From NCBI GenBank assembly GCA_044356555.1, contig JBIKWB010000014.1, positions 1-64,000 on the forward strand: 64,000 nt of DNA, in the 5' to 3' direction. The notes beneath the pieces are model-generated. The model did no database searches, was not told the DNA's origin, and saw nothing but the letters and a program-made list of their open reading frames with translations. The DNA is from Tous-C4FEB sp044356555 (lineage in GTDB: Bacteria; Verrucomicrobiota; Verrucomicrobiia; Opitutales; Opitutaceae). Shown here piece by piece: positions 18,213 to 27,719 of this stretch (position 1 is the stretch's first letter; each line of letters opens with the position of its first letter). A program made the translations under genes and the position numbers.

Positions 18213-20558
18213 CTACGGATACAACAGGAACGCCCCACGACGCGCTTTGAAGTCAGCGAGACCGGCGGACCACGGGGCCTTGATCTCGGCGGAGGATTTG
18301 CCCGCAAGGATCGCGGCGAGCGTCGCGTCGTCGCCGAGCAGGCGGGCCATGGCGGCGGCGTTCAACTGCTGCGGGTAAAGCCGCTGGAGGATGACGGCGA
18401 GCTCGAGGCCGACGTCGACGGCGTTGAACGCGACCGGGTCGGTGAGCATCACGCGCACGCCGCCGCACTCGGCATCGCGGTGTTTGAGCGATGCGGCCGG
18501 ACCGGGAAAGAGGGCGGGCCTCGGGGTGAACTTCACGGCGACGAAGTGCGCGCCGGGTAGGCCGGCGCGGTTAAGCTCGGCCGCGAGGCGCTCGCCGTCG
18601 ATCCACGGCGCGCCGATCTGCTCGAAGGGTGTCGGCGTGCCCCGGCCCATGGAAACGGCGGTGCTCTCGAGCAGACAGAGCCCCGGGTAAAGCGTGGCGG
18701 CGGTGAGGCTGCGCATCGAGGGCGAGGGGTTGAGCCAAGGCAGCCCCGTGGCATCGAAGCGGCGGTCGCGCGTCCAGTTTTCGCAGGCCACCACGGTGAG
18801 GTCGGCGCCAAATCGGCGTTCGGCGTTATACATGAGGGCCAGTTCGCCGAGGGTCATCCCGTGGCGCACGGGCATCGGATGGAAGCCGATGAAACTCGGA
18901 ATCCGCGTCATCACCGGACCCTCCACGCTCACGCCGCCGATGGGATTCACGCGGTCGAGGACGATAAACTTTTTCTTCGCAAGGGCGGCGGCCTCGAGGG
19001 CGACACCGAGCGTGGCGGAGTAGGTGTAGAAGCGGGCGCCGATGTCTTGGATATCGAAAACAAGGGCGTCGAGGTCGCGGAGTTGCTCAGGCTTGGGCGC
19101 GTGGGCCCGGAGAACGGCGGCGGCGTAGTCGGCGTCGGATTGGCCGGCCGCGCGTTTCGGGGCGTCGCCGTAGAGGCTGTAAATGGGGAGCTTAGTTTTT
19201 TCATCGATGGAGTCGCCGACTTTTTCGTCGGCCGTCCCGCGGATGCCGTGCTCGGGGCTGAAGAGGGCGACGAGTTTCACGTCTTTCGCGGCGTGGAGCA
19301 GATCGATGGTGCTGCGGCCGTCGCGATCGCGGCCGCTGTGATTGGTGATGAGACCGACGCGCAGGCCGCGAAGGCGGGCGAAGTCCTCGCGCACCAGCAC
19401 GTCGATCCCGTTGAGCACGGCGCCCGTGTCGCGACCGATGGCCTCGGCGGCGAGAGTGCCGAGTGTGCGGCGGAGGGGACCGGTGTCGCCTTTGCCATCG
19501 GGGTGGACGCGGTTGGAGAGAAAGAGCACGAACGTCTGTGCGGCGGGATCGATCCAGACACTCGTGCCGGTGAAGCCGGTGTGGCCGTAGGAGGCGCCGG
19601 CGGGAAACCAACGGCCACGAGGGCCGGAGAACGACGAATCGATGTCCCAACCGAGACCGCGGCGGTTGGAGCCGTCGGTTTGCACGCGGGTCATCTCGGC
19701 GACGGACGCGGCGCTGAGGATGCGGACGCCGTCGAGTTGCCCGCCGCCGAGCAACATGCGGCAGAAGCGGGCGAGATCGGAGGCCGTGGTAAAGAGTCCG
19801 GCGTGACCGGCGACGCCGCCCATGGCCCTCGCCGTGGGATCGTGCACGACCCCGCGCAACATCGTGCCGGCGGTGAGTTCGGTGGGAGCGATGCGAGCAA
19901 GCTTGGTGGCGGCGGGGATAAACCCGGTGTCGGCGAGCCCGAGGAGCTGGAAAATTTCTTTTGCCGCATAGGCGTCGAGCGGGAGGCCGCTGGCGATCCG
20001 CACGAGTTCACCGAGGACGATGAAGTTGATGTCGCTGTAAAGAAACGTGCCGCCGGGCACGCCGACGAGTTTCTCCGCGCAGGCACGTTCGATACCTTCT
20101 GCGTTACCGGACCATGCTGGATTGCGCGGCAGGCCGGCGCGTAGACCCGAGTGATGGGTGAGGAGCTGGCGGACGGTGACCGCGTCTTTGCCCTCGGCGG
20201 CGAAGGCCGGGAGGGTGCGGGCGACGGGAGCGTCGAGTTCGAGGTGGCCGCGTTCGACGAGCTGCATGACGGCGGTGGTGGTCGCGACCACTTTGGTGAG
20301 GGAGGCGGCGTCGTAAATCGTGTCGAGGGTGAGCGTCTCGGCGGCGGGCGAGGTGGCACGCTGGCCGTAGAACCGGGAGTGGGACTCGCCGGCGCGTTCG
20401 ACCCAGAGGACGCCGCCGGGGATTTTCTTGGCGGCGATCGCCTCGGCCACCGCGGCATCCATGGCCGCGAGTTTTTGGGGCAGAAATGCGGGCGCGGCGG
20501 TGGCGGACACCGCGACAAATGCAAGCAGGGCCGGGAGCAGGCGAAGGAGGGGTGACAT
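18213..20558 (-). CDS. Fusion: class C beta-lactamase-type serine hydrolase + NamZ-type (DUF1343) exo-N-acetylmuramidase
   Basis: 781 residues; start chosen for the signal peptide (MSPLLRLLPALLAFVAVSAT). Residues about 25-385 are a penicillin-binding/beta-lactamase-family hydrolase with SLTK (Ser86, Lys89) and the tyrosine motif YSDIN. From about residue 390 a full DUF1343 domain follows (VLVREDFARLRGLRVGLITN, LFSPEHGIRGTADEKVGDSI, DIQDIGARFYTYSATLG). DUF1343 proteins such as NamZ release terminal N-acetylmuramic acid from peptidoglycan fragments. Both halves point to exported peptidoglycan breakdown. The divergent gene, 88 bp away, is a sodium/solute symporter, consistent with salvage of the product. 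Confidence 0.88.
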   Translation of the reverse strand: MSPLLRLLPALLAFVAVSATAAPAFLPQKLAAMDAAVAEAIAAKKIPGGVLWVERAGESHSRFYGQRATSPAAETLTLDTIYDAASLTKVVATTTAVMQLVERGHLELDAPVARTLPAFAAEGKDAVTVRQLLTHHSGLRAGLPRNPAWSGNAEGIERACAEKLVGVPGGTFLYSDINFIVLGELVRIASGLPLDAYAAKEIFQLLGLADTGFIPAATKLARIAPTELTAGTMLRGVVHDPTARAMGGVAGHAGLFTTASDLARFCRMLLGGGQLDGVRILSAASVAEMTRVQTDGSNRRGLGWDIDSSFSGPRGRWFPAGASYGHTGFTGTSVWIDPAAQTFVLFLSNRVHPDGKGDTGPLRRTLGTLAAEAIGRDTGAVLNGIDVLVREDFARLRGLRVGLITNHSGRDRDGRSTIDLLHAAKDVKLVALFSPEHGIRGTADEKVGDSIDEKTKLPIYSLYGDAPKRAAGQSDADYAAAVLRAHAPKPEQLRDLDALVFDIQDIGARFYTYSATLGVALEAAALAKKKFIVLDRVNPIGGVSVEGPVMTRIPSFIGFHPMPVRHGMTLGELALMYNAERRFGADLTVVACENWTRDRRFDATGLPWLNPSPSMRSLTAATLYPGLCLLESTAVSMGRGTPTPFEQIGAPWIDGERLAAELNRAGLPGAHFVAVKFTPRPALFPGPAASLKHRDAECGGVRVMLTDPVAFNAVDVGLELAVILQRLYPQQLNAAAMARLLGDDATLAAILAGKSSAEIKAPWSAGLADFKARRGAFLLYP

Positions 20559-20646
20559 CGTGGACGGGAGCATTGGTCGGGGCCGCGGGCGGTGCCAGAA
20601 AACTCCTCGCCAACCCAAACGAGTTTTCGCGTGATGACGCCGCCCC

Positions 20647-22209
20647 ATGAACAGCTATTTCAACTTTGGTGACTGGCTCGTCATTGTCCTTTACCTAGGC
20701 GGCGTGACTTGGCTCGGCCTGCGGTTTGGGAAAAATCAACACAACACCCGCGACTATTTTCTCGGCGGTCGGAACATCCCGTGGTGGGGCATCGGTTCTT
20801 CGATCGTCGCGACCGAGACGAGTGCGCTCACCATCATCGGCGTGCCCGCGATCGCCTACGGCGGAAACATGCTCTTCCTTCAGATGATCGTCGGCTACGT
20901 GATCGCCCGCGTGATTCTCGCGGTGGTGATGGTGCCGCACTACCTGAAGGGTGAAATTTATTCGCCCTACCAATTGCTCGAACAGCACCTCGGGCGCGGG
21001 CCGCGCCGTCTGGCCGGTTCGTTTTTTCTCTTTTTGGAAACGTTGTCCGCCGGCGTCCGCGTGTTCGTGGCGTGCATCCCGGTGCGCCTGATGTTGGGGG
21101 ATGGGGTGTGCAGTCTCGGCGGGCTGGTCGATCCGATCCTCGGGGCGATTCTGCTCTTTGTCGTGCTCTCGCTCGTCTACACCTACGTCGGCGGAATGAC
21201 AGCGGTCGTGTGGACCGATGCGGTGCAGATGCTGCTGTTCATCGGCGGCGGGCTCTACGCGCTGTTCTATATTCCGACGTTGATTGAGGGCGGTTGGGGC
21301 GCGGCGCTGAGCGAGGCGGGCGCGGCGGGCAAACTGGCGTTCTTTAACTCGGATTTCACGTTTTCTGCGCCGTTCAACATCTGGATGGGCGTCATCGGGG
21401 GGACCGTGCTTGTGATGTCCACCCATGGTGCCGAGCAGTCGATCGTGCAGCGCGTGCTCTCCTGCGCGAATGTCGCGGAAGGGCGCAAGGCGCTCATCTT
21501 CAGCGCAGTCCTGATCTTTCCGCTGTTCCTGATCTTTCTGCTCGTGGGCGTGATGCTCTGGGTTTTTTACCAACACCATCCCTTCCAAATTCCGCTCCCG
21601 GAGGCGGCGCCGGGAATCAAGTCCAACGACTTTATCTTCCCGATCTTTATGATGACGGAAGTGCCGCACATCATGCGCGGGTTTCTGATCGTCGCGATTT
21701 TGTCCGCCGCGATGTCGTCGATCAGCTCGGCGATTTCGGCGCTGGCGTCGGTGTCGACGATGGACTTTGTCCGCCCGATCCTGAAGCACCGCGACGAGGC
21801 GTTTTTCCTGCGGCTGAGCAAGGCGTCGTCGGTGTTTTGGGCGGGCGCGCTGATCTTCGTGGCGTGGCTCACGCGCGAAGTGACGTTTGTGCTCAACGTC
21901 GCGTTTTCGCTGCGCGGGCTCACGGCGGGGGCGTTGCTCGGGTCGCTCGTGATCGCGCTGTTTTGGCGCCGGCTTGGAGCCCGCGCAACGATGGCGGGGA
22001 TGATCGCATCGCTGGTGGTGATGAACTGCATTTATTGGCCCGCGAACATTCCCGCGCTGCAACCGTGGTGGCGGGCAACGTTCGGCGGAGAAGTATTCTG
22101 GCCTTGGTTCACCGTCATCGGAGCGGCGGTGACGCTCGGCGTGGCGTGGGCGACGCGGACGCTCTGGCCCGAGCGCGAGGCAGTGAAGCGGACGACCTTG
22201 GAAAACTAA
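20647..22209 (+). CDS. Sodium:solute symporter (SSS family)
   Basis: 520 residues, about 13 transmembrane helices. NTRDYFLGGRNIPWWGIGSS is the hallmark SSS sequence after helix 1, and STHGAEQSIVQRVLSC corresponds to the mid-protein family signature. It couples sodium entry to solute uptake. Its divergent partner degrades peptidoglycan fragments, so an N-acetylmuramic acid or related amino-sugar substrate is a reasonable inference, not shown by sequence. Confidence 0.92.
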   Translation: MNSYFNFGDWLVIVLYLGGVTWLGLRFGKNQHNTRDYFLGGRNIPWWGIGSSIVATETSALTIIGVPAIAYGGNMLFLQMIVGYVIARVILAVVMVPHYLKGEIYSPYQLLEQHLGRGPRRLAGSFFLFLETLSAGVRVFVACIPVRLMLGDGVCSLGGLVDPILGAILLFVVLSLVYTYVGGMTAVVWTDAVQMLLFIGGGLYALFYIPTLIEGGWGAALSEAGAAGKLAFFNSDFTFSAPFNIWMGVIGGTVLVMSTHGAEQSIVQRVLSCANVAEGRKALIFSAVLIFPLFLIFLLVGVMLWVFYQHHPFQIPLPEAAPGIKSNDFIFPIFMMTEVPHIMRGFLIVAILSAAMSSISSAISALASVSTMDFVRPILKHRDEAFFLRLSKASSVFWAGALIFVAWLTREVTFVLNVAFSLRGLTAGALLGSLVIALFWRRLGARATMAGMIASLVVMNCIYWPANIPALQPWWRATFGGEVFWPWFTVIGAAVTLGVAWATRTLWPEREAVKRTTLEN

Positions 22210-22270
22210 GTTGGTCCGTCCAAGGCGGCAAAGTTGCAACCGGGGTTAGACCGGGTTTCGTCCGACGGTC

Positions 22271-23326
22271 GTGGATCCGCTCACTCACACGCTCCTCGGG
22301 GCCAGCTTCGGTTATTTCGGTTTCGGTCGTCGGCTCGGCCGGGCGACGGCTGGGGGCGTGGGCGCACTCGCGGGCGCGGCGCCGGATCTGGATGTTTTGA
22401 TCGGGAGCGCCGCCGATCCGTTGATCGCAGTGGAGTATCACCGGCATTTCACCCACGCGCTGCCGTTTGCGCCCGTGGGAGCGGCGTTGGTCTTGGGCGT
22501 GCTGCTGATTTACCGGCCTTGGAGGGAAAAGTGGCGCGGGCATCTCGGTGCGGTCTGGGCCTGCGGGCTGGCGGCGTGGGTGAGCCATTGCCTGCTGGAT
22601 TCGGCGACGAGCTATGGCACGCAGTTGATGTGGCCATTTACGGATGAGCGTTTCGGCTGGGATTTCATCGCGGTGGTAGATCCCGCGTTCACGCTCGCGC
22701 TTGTGATCGGGCTGAGCGTTGCACTCATCCGTGCGCGACCGGGAGCGGCGTTGGCCGGGCTGATCGTAGCGGCGGGGTATCTGGGATTGGGCGTGGTGCA
22801 ACATACGCGGGCGGTCGGAGCGCAGGCGGCGGTCGCGGCGTCACGCGGACATACGCCGACGCGGTTCGAGGTGATGCCGACGCTGGGCAACGTCCTCGTG
22901 TGGCGGGCGCTCTACGAGCACGGCGGCAAGATCCACGCCGACCGCATCCGGGTCGGTCTCGCAGGCGACGCCACGGTGCGCGGCGGGTGGGCGCTCGCCA
23001 CGGTGGGTGCGGGCGAACTGACGGCGGCCGAGCGGGCGCGGGACCGGCGGAGGTCGTTTGCGCGCTTCGCGTGGTTTTCCGAAGACTGGGTCGCGCGCAG
23101 CCCGAGCGACGCATCGGTGTTGGGCGACATGCGCTACTCGCTCTCGACGGAGGCCTTCGACCCGATTTGGGGCATTCGCTTCACCGCGCCGGAAGCACCG
23201 ACAGAGATCGAGTGGGTGAACCGTTCGCGGGACCGGCGGGTGAGCCCGAAGGAGCTGTGGGAGGAACTGCAAGGGCGTGATCCCCGGTTCAAACCGGTTG
23301 GCAACGTGGCCCGGGCTGTGCAGTAG
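22271..23326 (+). CDS. Membrane-bound metal-dependent hydrolase, YdjM type
   Basis: 351 residues from a GTG start. The N-terminal half has the YdjM-type motifs DPLTHTLLGASFG, APDLDVLIG and HRHFTHALPFAP, a set of conserved His/Asp residues thought to bind metal, among about five membrane helices. The C-terminal 150 residues are soluble and less conserved. YdjM-like proteins are inner-membrane proteins of poorly defined function. The 5'-nucleotidase gene starts 8 nt after the stop, so the two are probably co-transcribed. Confidence 0.82.
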   Translation: MDPLTHTLLGASFGYFGFGRRLGRATAGGVGALAGAAPDLDVLIGSAADPLIAVEYHRHFTHALPFAPVGAALVLGVLLIYRPWREKWRGHLGAVWACGLAAWVSHCLLDSATSYGTQLMWPFTDERFGWDFIAVVDPAFTLALVIGLSVALIRARPGAALAGLIVAAGYLGLGVVQHTRAVGAQAAVAASRGHTPTRFEVMPTLGNVLVWRALYEHGGKIHADRIRVGLAGDATVRGGWALATVGAGELTAAERARDRRRSFARFAWFSEDWVARSPSDASVLGDMRYSLSTEAFDPIWGIRFTAPEAPTEIEWVNRSRDRRVSPKELWEELQGRDPRFKPVGNVARAVQ

Positions 23327-23334
23327 TACCGGAC

Positions 23335-24966
23335 ATGAATTCTTCGCTCCGTTTCTTTCTGCTGATCGGTGCAGGTGCCGGAGTGCTCTGGTCTGCGCCC
23401 GGTGATCGCACGCGGGTGACGATCATCTCGACCACAGACCTCCACGGAAACATTTTCCCGATCGACTATTTTTCGAACCGGCCGTCGAACGTCGGACTTG
23501 CGAAGGCGGCGACGCTGATCCGGCAGGCGCGCAAGGACGACCCGAACCTGATCCTCATCGACTCGGGCGACACGATTCAGGGCACGCCGCTGGCGTATTT
23601 TCACAACCGGAAGAACAACCTGCCGCCCGATCCGATGATGCTGACGATGAGTGCGCTGAAATTCGACGCGCTGGCCATCGGTAATCACGAATACAATTTC
23701 GGTCTCGCGGTGTTCGAGAAAGCGCGGCGCGAAGCCTCGTTCCCGTGGCTTTCGGCCAACACCTACAAGGTCGGCACGGAGGAAACGGCGTTTGCGCCGT
23801 ATCTGATCAAGGAAGTGAACGGCGCGCGCGTCGGCATCATCGGGTTGACCACGCCGGGCGTGCCCATCTGGGAGAACCCCGACAATTTTGCCGGCCTGGA
23901 GTTTCGCGATCCGGTGGCGGCGGCGCGCAAGTGGGTCGCGCACCTGCGGGCGACGGAGCGGGTCGATGTCGTGGTGGTGGCGATGCACATGGGCCTCGAG
24001 GCCGATCTGCGCACCGGCCAAGTCAGCCCGGGTCAAGTGCCGATGGAGAACGCCGCGCTCGCCATCGCGACGCGCGTGCCGGGGATCGACGTGATCGCGA
24101 TGGGACACACGCACCGGGAAGTTTCCTCGCTCTACCTGAATGGCGCGCTGCTCGCCCAAGCCGGCCGCTGGGGTGACTGCATCATGCGGGCGGATGTTTT
24201 TCTGGAGAAGAACGCGCAGGATCGCTGGCAGGTGGTTTCGAAAGGCTCGCGCACGATTCCGGTGACGGATGCGACTGTGGCCGACCCGGCGACCCTGGCC
24301 CTTGGTGAACCTTACCACGCGGCGACCCAAGCGTGGTTGAATCAAGTCGTCGGCCAGTCGGCGGTGGAACTCACGGCGCGCGACGCAACCTTCAAGGACA
24401 ACGCACTACTCGATCTGATTCATCGTGTGCAGCTCGACGTTGGGAAAGCCGATGTCTCGATGGCGGCGAGTTTCAATGCGCGGGCGCGCGTGGCCGCGGG
24501 GCCGGTTTCAGTGCGCGAGATCGCCGGTCTTTATATTTACGAAAACACGCTGGTCGTCGTCGAAGCCACGGGCGCGCAGCTCAAGGCCGCGCTCGAACAC
24601 GCGGCGCGGTATTTTCGAGAATATGAGGCGGGCAAGACGCCCGCCGAGTTGGTGGATCCAAGAATCCCCGGTTACAATTTCGACGTGGCCGAGGGCGTGA
24701 GCTACGCGCTCGACCTCCGGCGCCCGATGGGTGATCGCATCGTCGATCTCAAGTGGCAGGGGCAGCCGCTTGATCCGGCGAAGAAGTTGCGCGTCGCGAC
24801 CAACAACTATCGGGTCAACGGCGGAGGCGGTTACACGATGTTTAAGGACTGCCCGGTGGTCATGCGCTCGAGCACCGAGATCCGCGATCTGATCATCGAC
24901 TGGGTAGAGCGGGGTGGGAAGATTCCGACGGAGCCGACTGGGAACTGGCGGTTGTTGCCCGAGTGA
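23335..24966 (+). CDS. Bifunctional UDP-sugar hydrolase/5'-nucleotidase-family periplasmic phosphatase
   Basis: 543 residues with signal peptide. The metallophosphoesterase domain shows STTDLHGNIFP, IDSGDTIQGTPLAYF, IGNHEYNFG and MGHTHRE, all metal-binding blocks. The C-terminal 5'-nucleotidase domain follows from about residue 330 (ending RVNGGGGYTMFKDCP). These enzymes dephosphorylate extracellular nucleotides or 2',3'-cyclic nucleotides. It is 8 nt downstream of the YdjM-like gene. Confidence 0.9.
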   Translation: MNSSLRFFLLIGAGAGVLWSAPGDRTRVTIISTTDLHGNIFPIDYFSNRPSNVGLAKAATLIRQARKDDPNLILIDSGDTIQGTPLAYFHNRKNNLPPDPMMLTMSALKFDALAIGNHEYNFGLAVFEKARREASFPWLSANTYKVGTEETAFAPYLIKEVNGARVGIIGLTTPGVPIWENPDNFAGLEFRDPVAAARKWVAHLRATERVDVVVVAMHMGLEADLRTGQVSPGQVPMENAALAIATRVPGIDVIAMGHTHREVSSLYLNGALLAQAGRWGDCIMRADVFLEKNAQDRWQVVSKGSRTIPVTDATVADPATLALGEPYHAATQAWLNQVVGQSAVELTARDATFKDNALLDLIHRVQLDVGKADVSMAASFNARARVAAGPVSVREIAGLYIYENTLVVVEATGAQLKAALEHAARYFREYEAGKTPAELVDPRIPGYNFDVAEGVSYALDLRRPMGDRIVDLKWQGQPLDPAKKLRVATNNYRVNGGGGYTMFKDCPVVMRSSTEIRDLIIDWVERGGKIPTEPTGNWRLLPE

Positions 24967-24980
24967 TGAGCGGATCCGGA

Positions 24981-25103
24981 GGTACAGGGTCTCTGACCTG
25001 CCCTTGCGCGCCGCGGGTGGGCGCGGGCGCGGGCGTGGTGGGCGAGTGGGCTTGGGCGCGGGCGTGGGCTTGGCGCGGAGGCGGGTCGGAGCCCCCGCCC
25101 TAC
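24981..25103. repeat. Inverted pair of REP family 2 units
   Basis: Units at 24981-25003 (GGTCTCTGACCTGCCC core) and 25080-25103 (GGCGGGTCGGAGCCC, ending GCCCTAC). Read on the minus strand the second begins GTAGGGC, i.e. with a GTAG head. The spacer is G-rich simple sequence. The unit abuts the stop of the convergent SDR gene. Confidence 0.65.
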
Positions 25104-25106
25104 TTT

Positions 25107-25895
25107 TTAGGCGGAGTAGACGCCGCCGTTGATGTCGAGGGTGGCGCCGGTGATGAAGCCGTCGAATTCGCTCGCGAGAAAGACAGCGGCGCGGGCGACG
25201 TCGTCGGCGTGGCCGGCGCGGCCGAGCGGGATCCCTGCGATCGTGGCCTGGGCGGATGCGGCGGTGGTATGGGTGTTGTGGAAACTCGTGCCGAGGATGA
25301 GACCGGGGGCGATGGCGTTGACGCGCACGCCTTGCGGTCCGAGTTCGTTGGCTACGGCGCGGCTGAACGTGAGCACGGCGCCCTTGGCGGTGGAGTAGGC
25401 GAGGGACCCGGCGTGTCCGCCCTTGCGGCCGGCGAGCGACGAGAGGTTGACGATGCTCGCGCCGCCCCGGGTTTTCGCGGACTCGATCAAGTGGGGCGCG
25501 GCGGCGCGGGTGATGCGGCGCACGCTGCCGACGTTGAGCGATATGACCTCGGCCCAGAAATCGTCGCCGGCTTCGGACAAGGAGCGGCGGGCGACGAGCG
25601 AGCCGGCGTTGTTGATCAGGACATCGAGCCCGCCGAGAAACGCGATGGCCTCGGCGACGAGTGGGTTGCAGCCCTCGGTGGAAGTGAGGTCGGCGCTGGC
25701 GCTGCCAAAGCGTCGGCCAAGCGCGGCGGCCTCGGCGGCGAGGGCGCGGGCACCCTCGGCGCTGCTGCGGTAGTGCACGAAGACATCGCAGCCGGCGGCG
25801 AGCAGGTGGCGACTGATGGCGAGGCCGATGCCTTGGGCGCCGGCGGTGACGAGCGCGCGTTTGCCGAGGAGTTTTTGGGCGGGAGCGGAGGACAT
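25107..25895 (-). CDS. SDR family oxidoreductase
   Basis: 262 residues from the ATG at MSSAPAQ; eight further upstream codons are also open from another ATG. Cofactor motif AGAQGIGLA, NNAG, and catalytic Ser-Tyr-Lys in NLSSLAGRKGG...YSTAK. It resembles 3-oxoacyl-ACP reductase-like classical SDRs with NAD(P). The substrate is unknown. It is divergent from the PAQR gene, with about 90 bp between the starts. Confidence 0.88.
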   Translation of the reverse strand: MSSAPAQKLLGKRALVTAGAQGIGLAISRHLLAAGCDVFVHYRSSAEGARALAAEAAALGRRFGSASADLTSTEGCNPLVAEAIAFLGGLDVLINNAGSLVARRSLSEAGDDFWAEVISLNVGSVRRITRAAAPHLIESAKTRGGASIVNLSSLAGRKGGHAGSLAYSTAKGAVLTFSRAVANELGPQGVRVNAIAPGLILGTSFHNTHTTAASAQATIAGIPLGRAGHADDVARAAVFLASEFDGFITGATLDINGGVYSA

Positions 25896-25987
25896 GGCGG
25901 AGACGGTTGAGAGGGCCAAAACCGGGTCAACCGTGGAGCGCGGAGGTTTCCCTTTGCGCGGGCGAGGAGTTCGGGCAGGCTGTGGCT

Positions 25988-26644
25988 ATGGCTGCGATTG
26001 CTTCGGCTTATTCTCCAAGAGAAGAGTTGGCCAACGCCATCACGCACGGGATCGGGGTGGCGCTGAGTATCGTGGGGCTAGTGGTGATGGTGGTGGTCGC
26101 GACCGCGTCTGGCACGGCTTGGCACGTGACAAGTGTCGCGATTTTCGGAACGGCACTTGTGCTGCTATATACGAGTTCAACGCTTTACCACAGCGTGCGC
26201 GGCGCGGACTGGAAGCGGGTGCTGCGCAAGTTCGATCATGCCGCGATTTTTCTGCTGATCGCGGGCACGTATACGCCATTTTTGCTGGTTAGTCTGCGCG
26301 GGCCGTGGGGTTGGAGTTTGTTCGGGGTTATCTGGGGACTCGCGGCAGCAGGGATTGCGCTAAAGTTTTGGTTCGCGGGGCGTTTTAAGGTCACCTCGAC
26401 GCTCATCTATCTGGCGATGGGCTGGCTGGTCGTGCTGGCGGTGAAGCCGATGTTGGCCGCGGTGGGAGTAGGCGGGCTGGGACTGCTGCTGGGCGGCGGA
26501 CTCTGCTACACGCTCGGCGCGGGATTTTACCTGTGGAAGCGGCTGCCGTATCATCACGCGATCTGGCATCTCTTCGTGCTGGGCGGAAGCGGGTGCCACT
26601 GGGCGGCGGTGTATTTCTTCGTTTTGCCTCACTCGCGCGGGTGA
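25988..26644 (+). CDS. Hemolysin III family (PAQR) membrane protein
   Basis: 218 residues, seven predicted membrane helices. Family motifs: REELANAITHGIGVALSIVG near the N-terminus, SSTLYHSV, FDHAAIFLLIAGTYTPFLL, and the C-terminal HHAIWHLFVLGGSGCHW with the metal-coordinating histidines. Start chosen at MAAIASAYS, matching the family. Bacterial members affect membrane homeostasis; a true toxin role is not implied. Confidence 0.92.
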   Translation: MAAIASAYSPREELANAITHGIGVALSIVGLVVMVVVATASGTAWHVTSVAIFGTALVLLYTSSTLYHSVRGADWKRVLRKFDHAAIFLLIAGTYTPFLLVSLRGPWGWSLFGVIWGLAAAGIALKFWFAGRFKVTSTLIYLAMGWLVVLAVKPMLAAVGVGGLGLLLGGGLCYTLGAGFYLWKRLPYHHAIWHLFVLGGSGCHWAAVYFFVLPHSRG

Positions 26645-26710
26645 CGTGAGCGAGTGTCAATCGGACGCGAGCGGGGCGGAACGGGCGTCGGCGAGCGGCG
26701 CGCCTACGGT

Positions 26711-27100
26711 TCAGAAACCGGGAAACGGTTGGGCGCGCTGGCAGAGCTGGAGCGGGATGCCCCAAGGATCGCGGAGCATGATGAGCAAGGAGCCGTCGGG
26801 CTGCGGCTCGTCGAGCACGTGCGTGGCACCGGCGGCGAGGAAGCGGGCGCAGTCGGCGCGGGCGTCGAGCGAGTAAAGGGCGACGTGGAAGCAGAGCGGA
26901 TGGGCGGCGGCGAAGTCGGGGATGGCGGCGGCGGGATTGTGATAAATCTCGAGCGTCACGCGGCCGGTTTCGTCGGCGAGAAAGTGTTTGTAGGGCGCTT
27001 CGAGTTGGGCGCGGGCGATCTGCCAACCGGCGTAGCGCACATACCACGCGGCGAGGGCGCGGGGATCGGGAACGTTCAGGGCGAAGTGTTCGAATTTCAT
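26711..27100 (-). CDS. VOC family (glyoxalase-like) protein
   Basis: 129 residues. MKFEHFALNVPDPRALAAWY is a typical glyoxalase/bleomycin-resistance-fold start, and SLLIMLRDPWGIPLQLCQR a typical end. Two beta-alpha-beta-beta-beta repeats fit the length. The function cannot be inferred beyond metal-dependent chemistry or ligand binding. It lies 20 nt downstream of tspO on the same strand. Confidence 0.85.
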   Translation of the reverse strand: MKFEHFALNVPDPRALAAWYVRYAGWQIARAQLEAPYKHFLADETGRVTLEIYHNPAAAIPDFAAAHPLCFHVALYSLDARADCARFLAAGATHVLDEPQPDGSLLIMLRDPWGIPLQLCQRAQPFPGF

Positions 27101-27120
27101 GGGTGAGAAACGGAGTGGGT

Positions 27121-27588
27121 TCAGTTCAGCCGCCAGAGGGTGAAGTTGAGGAACGTGGCGAAGGAAACCCAAGCGAGATACGGCGCCCAAAGGTAGGCGG
27201 CGGTGCGGTCAAAACGGGCGAGTCGGAATTGGAGGACAGCGAGCACGGACCACAGCAGAACGATTTCCAAGAGGGCGAGATCGGGACGGCGGAGGCCAAA
27301 AAATAGGACGGACCAGAGGAGGTTGAGGCCGAGTTGCACGAACCAGAGGCGGAGGGTGAGCTTGGCGTCGGGCCCGGTGCGTTTCAGCCATACGCGCCAC
27401 GCGGCGACGGCCATCATCAGATAGAGCGCGGACCAGACCGGGCCGAAGACCCAGCCCGGGGGATTCCAGGAGGGCTTATTGATGGTGAGATACCAAGTCG
27501 TGACGCTGGAGCCGGTCGCAAGGCCGCCCACGGCGGCGGCGGTGAACGCGGCGATGATAAAGAGGACAAGGGCGAGCCAGCGTTTCAT
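27121..27588 (-). CDS. tspO: TspO/MBR family protein
   Basis: 155 residues, five membrane helices. INKPSWNPPGWVFGPVWSAL is the family core, and WAPYLAWVSFATFLNFTLWR the C-terminal helix that binds porphyrin/cholesterol. TspO is an outer- or inner-membrane tryptophan-rich sensory protein linked to tetrapyrrole handling. It is probably co-transcribed with the downstream VOC gene. Confidence 0.93.
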   Translation of the reverse strand: MKRWLALVLFIIAAFTAAAVGGLATGSSVTTWYLTINKPSWNPPGWVFGPVWSALYLMMAVAAWRVWLKRTGPDAKLTLRLWFVQLGLNLLWSVLFFGLRRPDLALLEIVLLWSVLAVLQFRLARFDRTAAYLWAPYLAWVSFATFLNFTLWRLN

Positions 27589-27689
27589 AGGCGACAATGA
27601 ACGCAGCTCGGAGGGGGAGCGCAAGCGGAGGCGCGGACGGGCGGGCGGGCGAGAGGGCGGACGTGCGAGGGGCTTGGGCGTGGGCGCGG

Positions 27690-27719
27690 AGGGCGGGTCG
27701 GAGACGCTTTTGCCCTACG
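27690..27719 (-). repeat. REP family 2 unit overlapping the astB stop
   Basis: Plus-strand GGGCGGGTCGGAGAC, then GCT, then TTTGCCCTACG. On the minus strand it starts GTAGGGC, and the TAG of that head is the astB stop codon (27715-27717). This is the intact form of the sequence into which the IS110 element at 40931 inserted. Confidence 0.7.
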
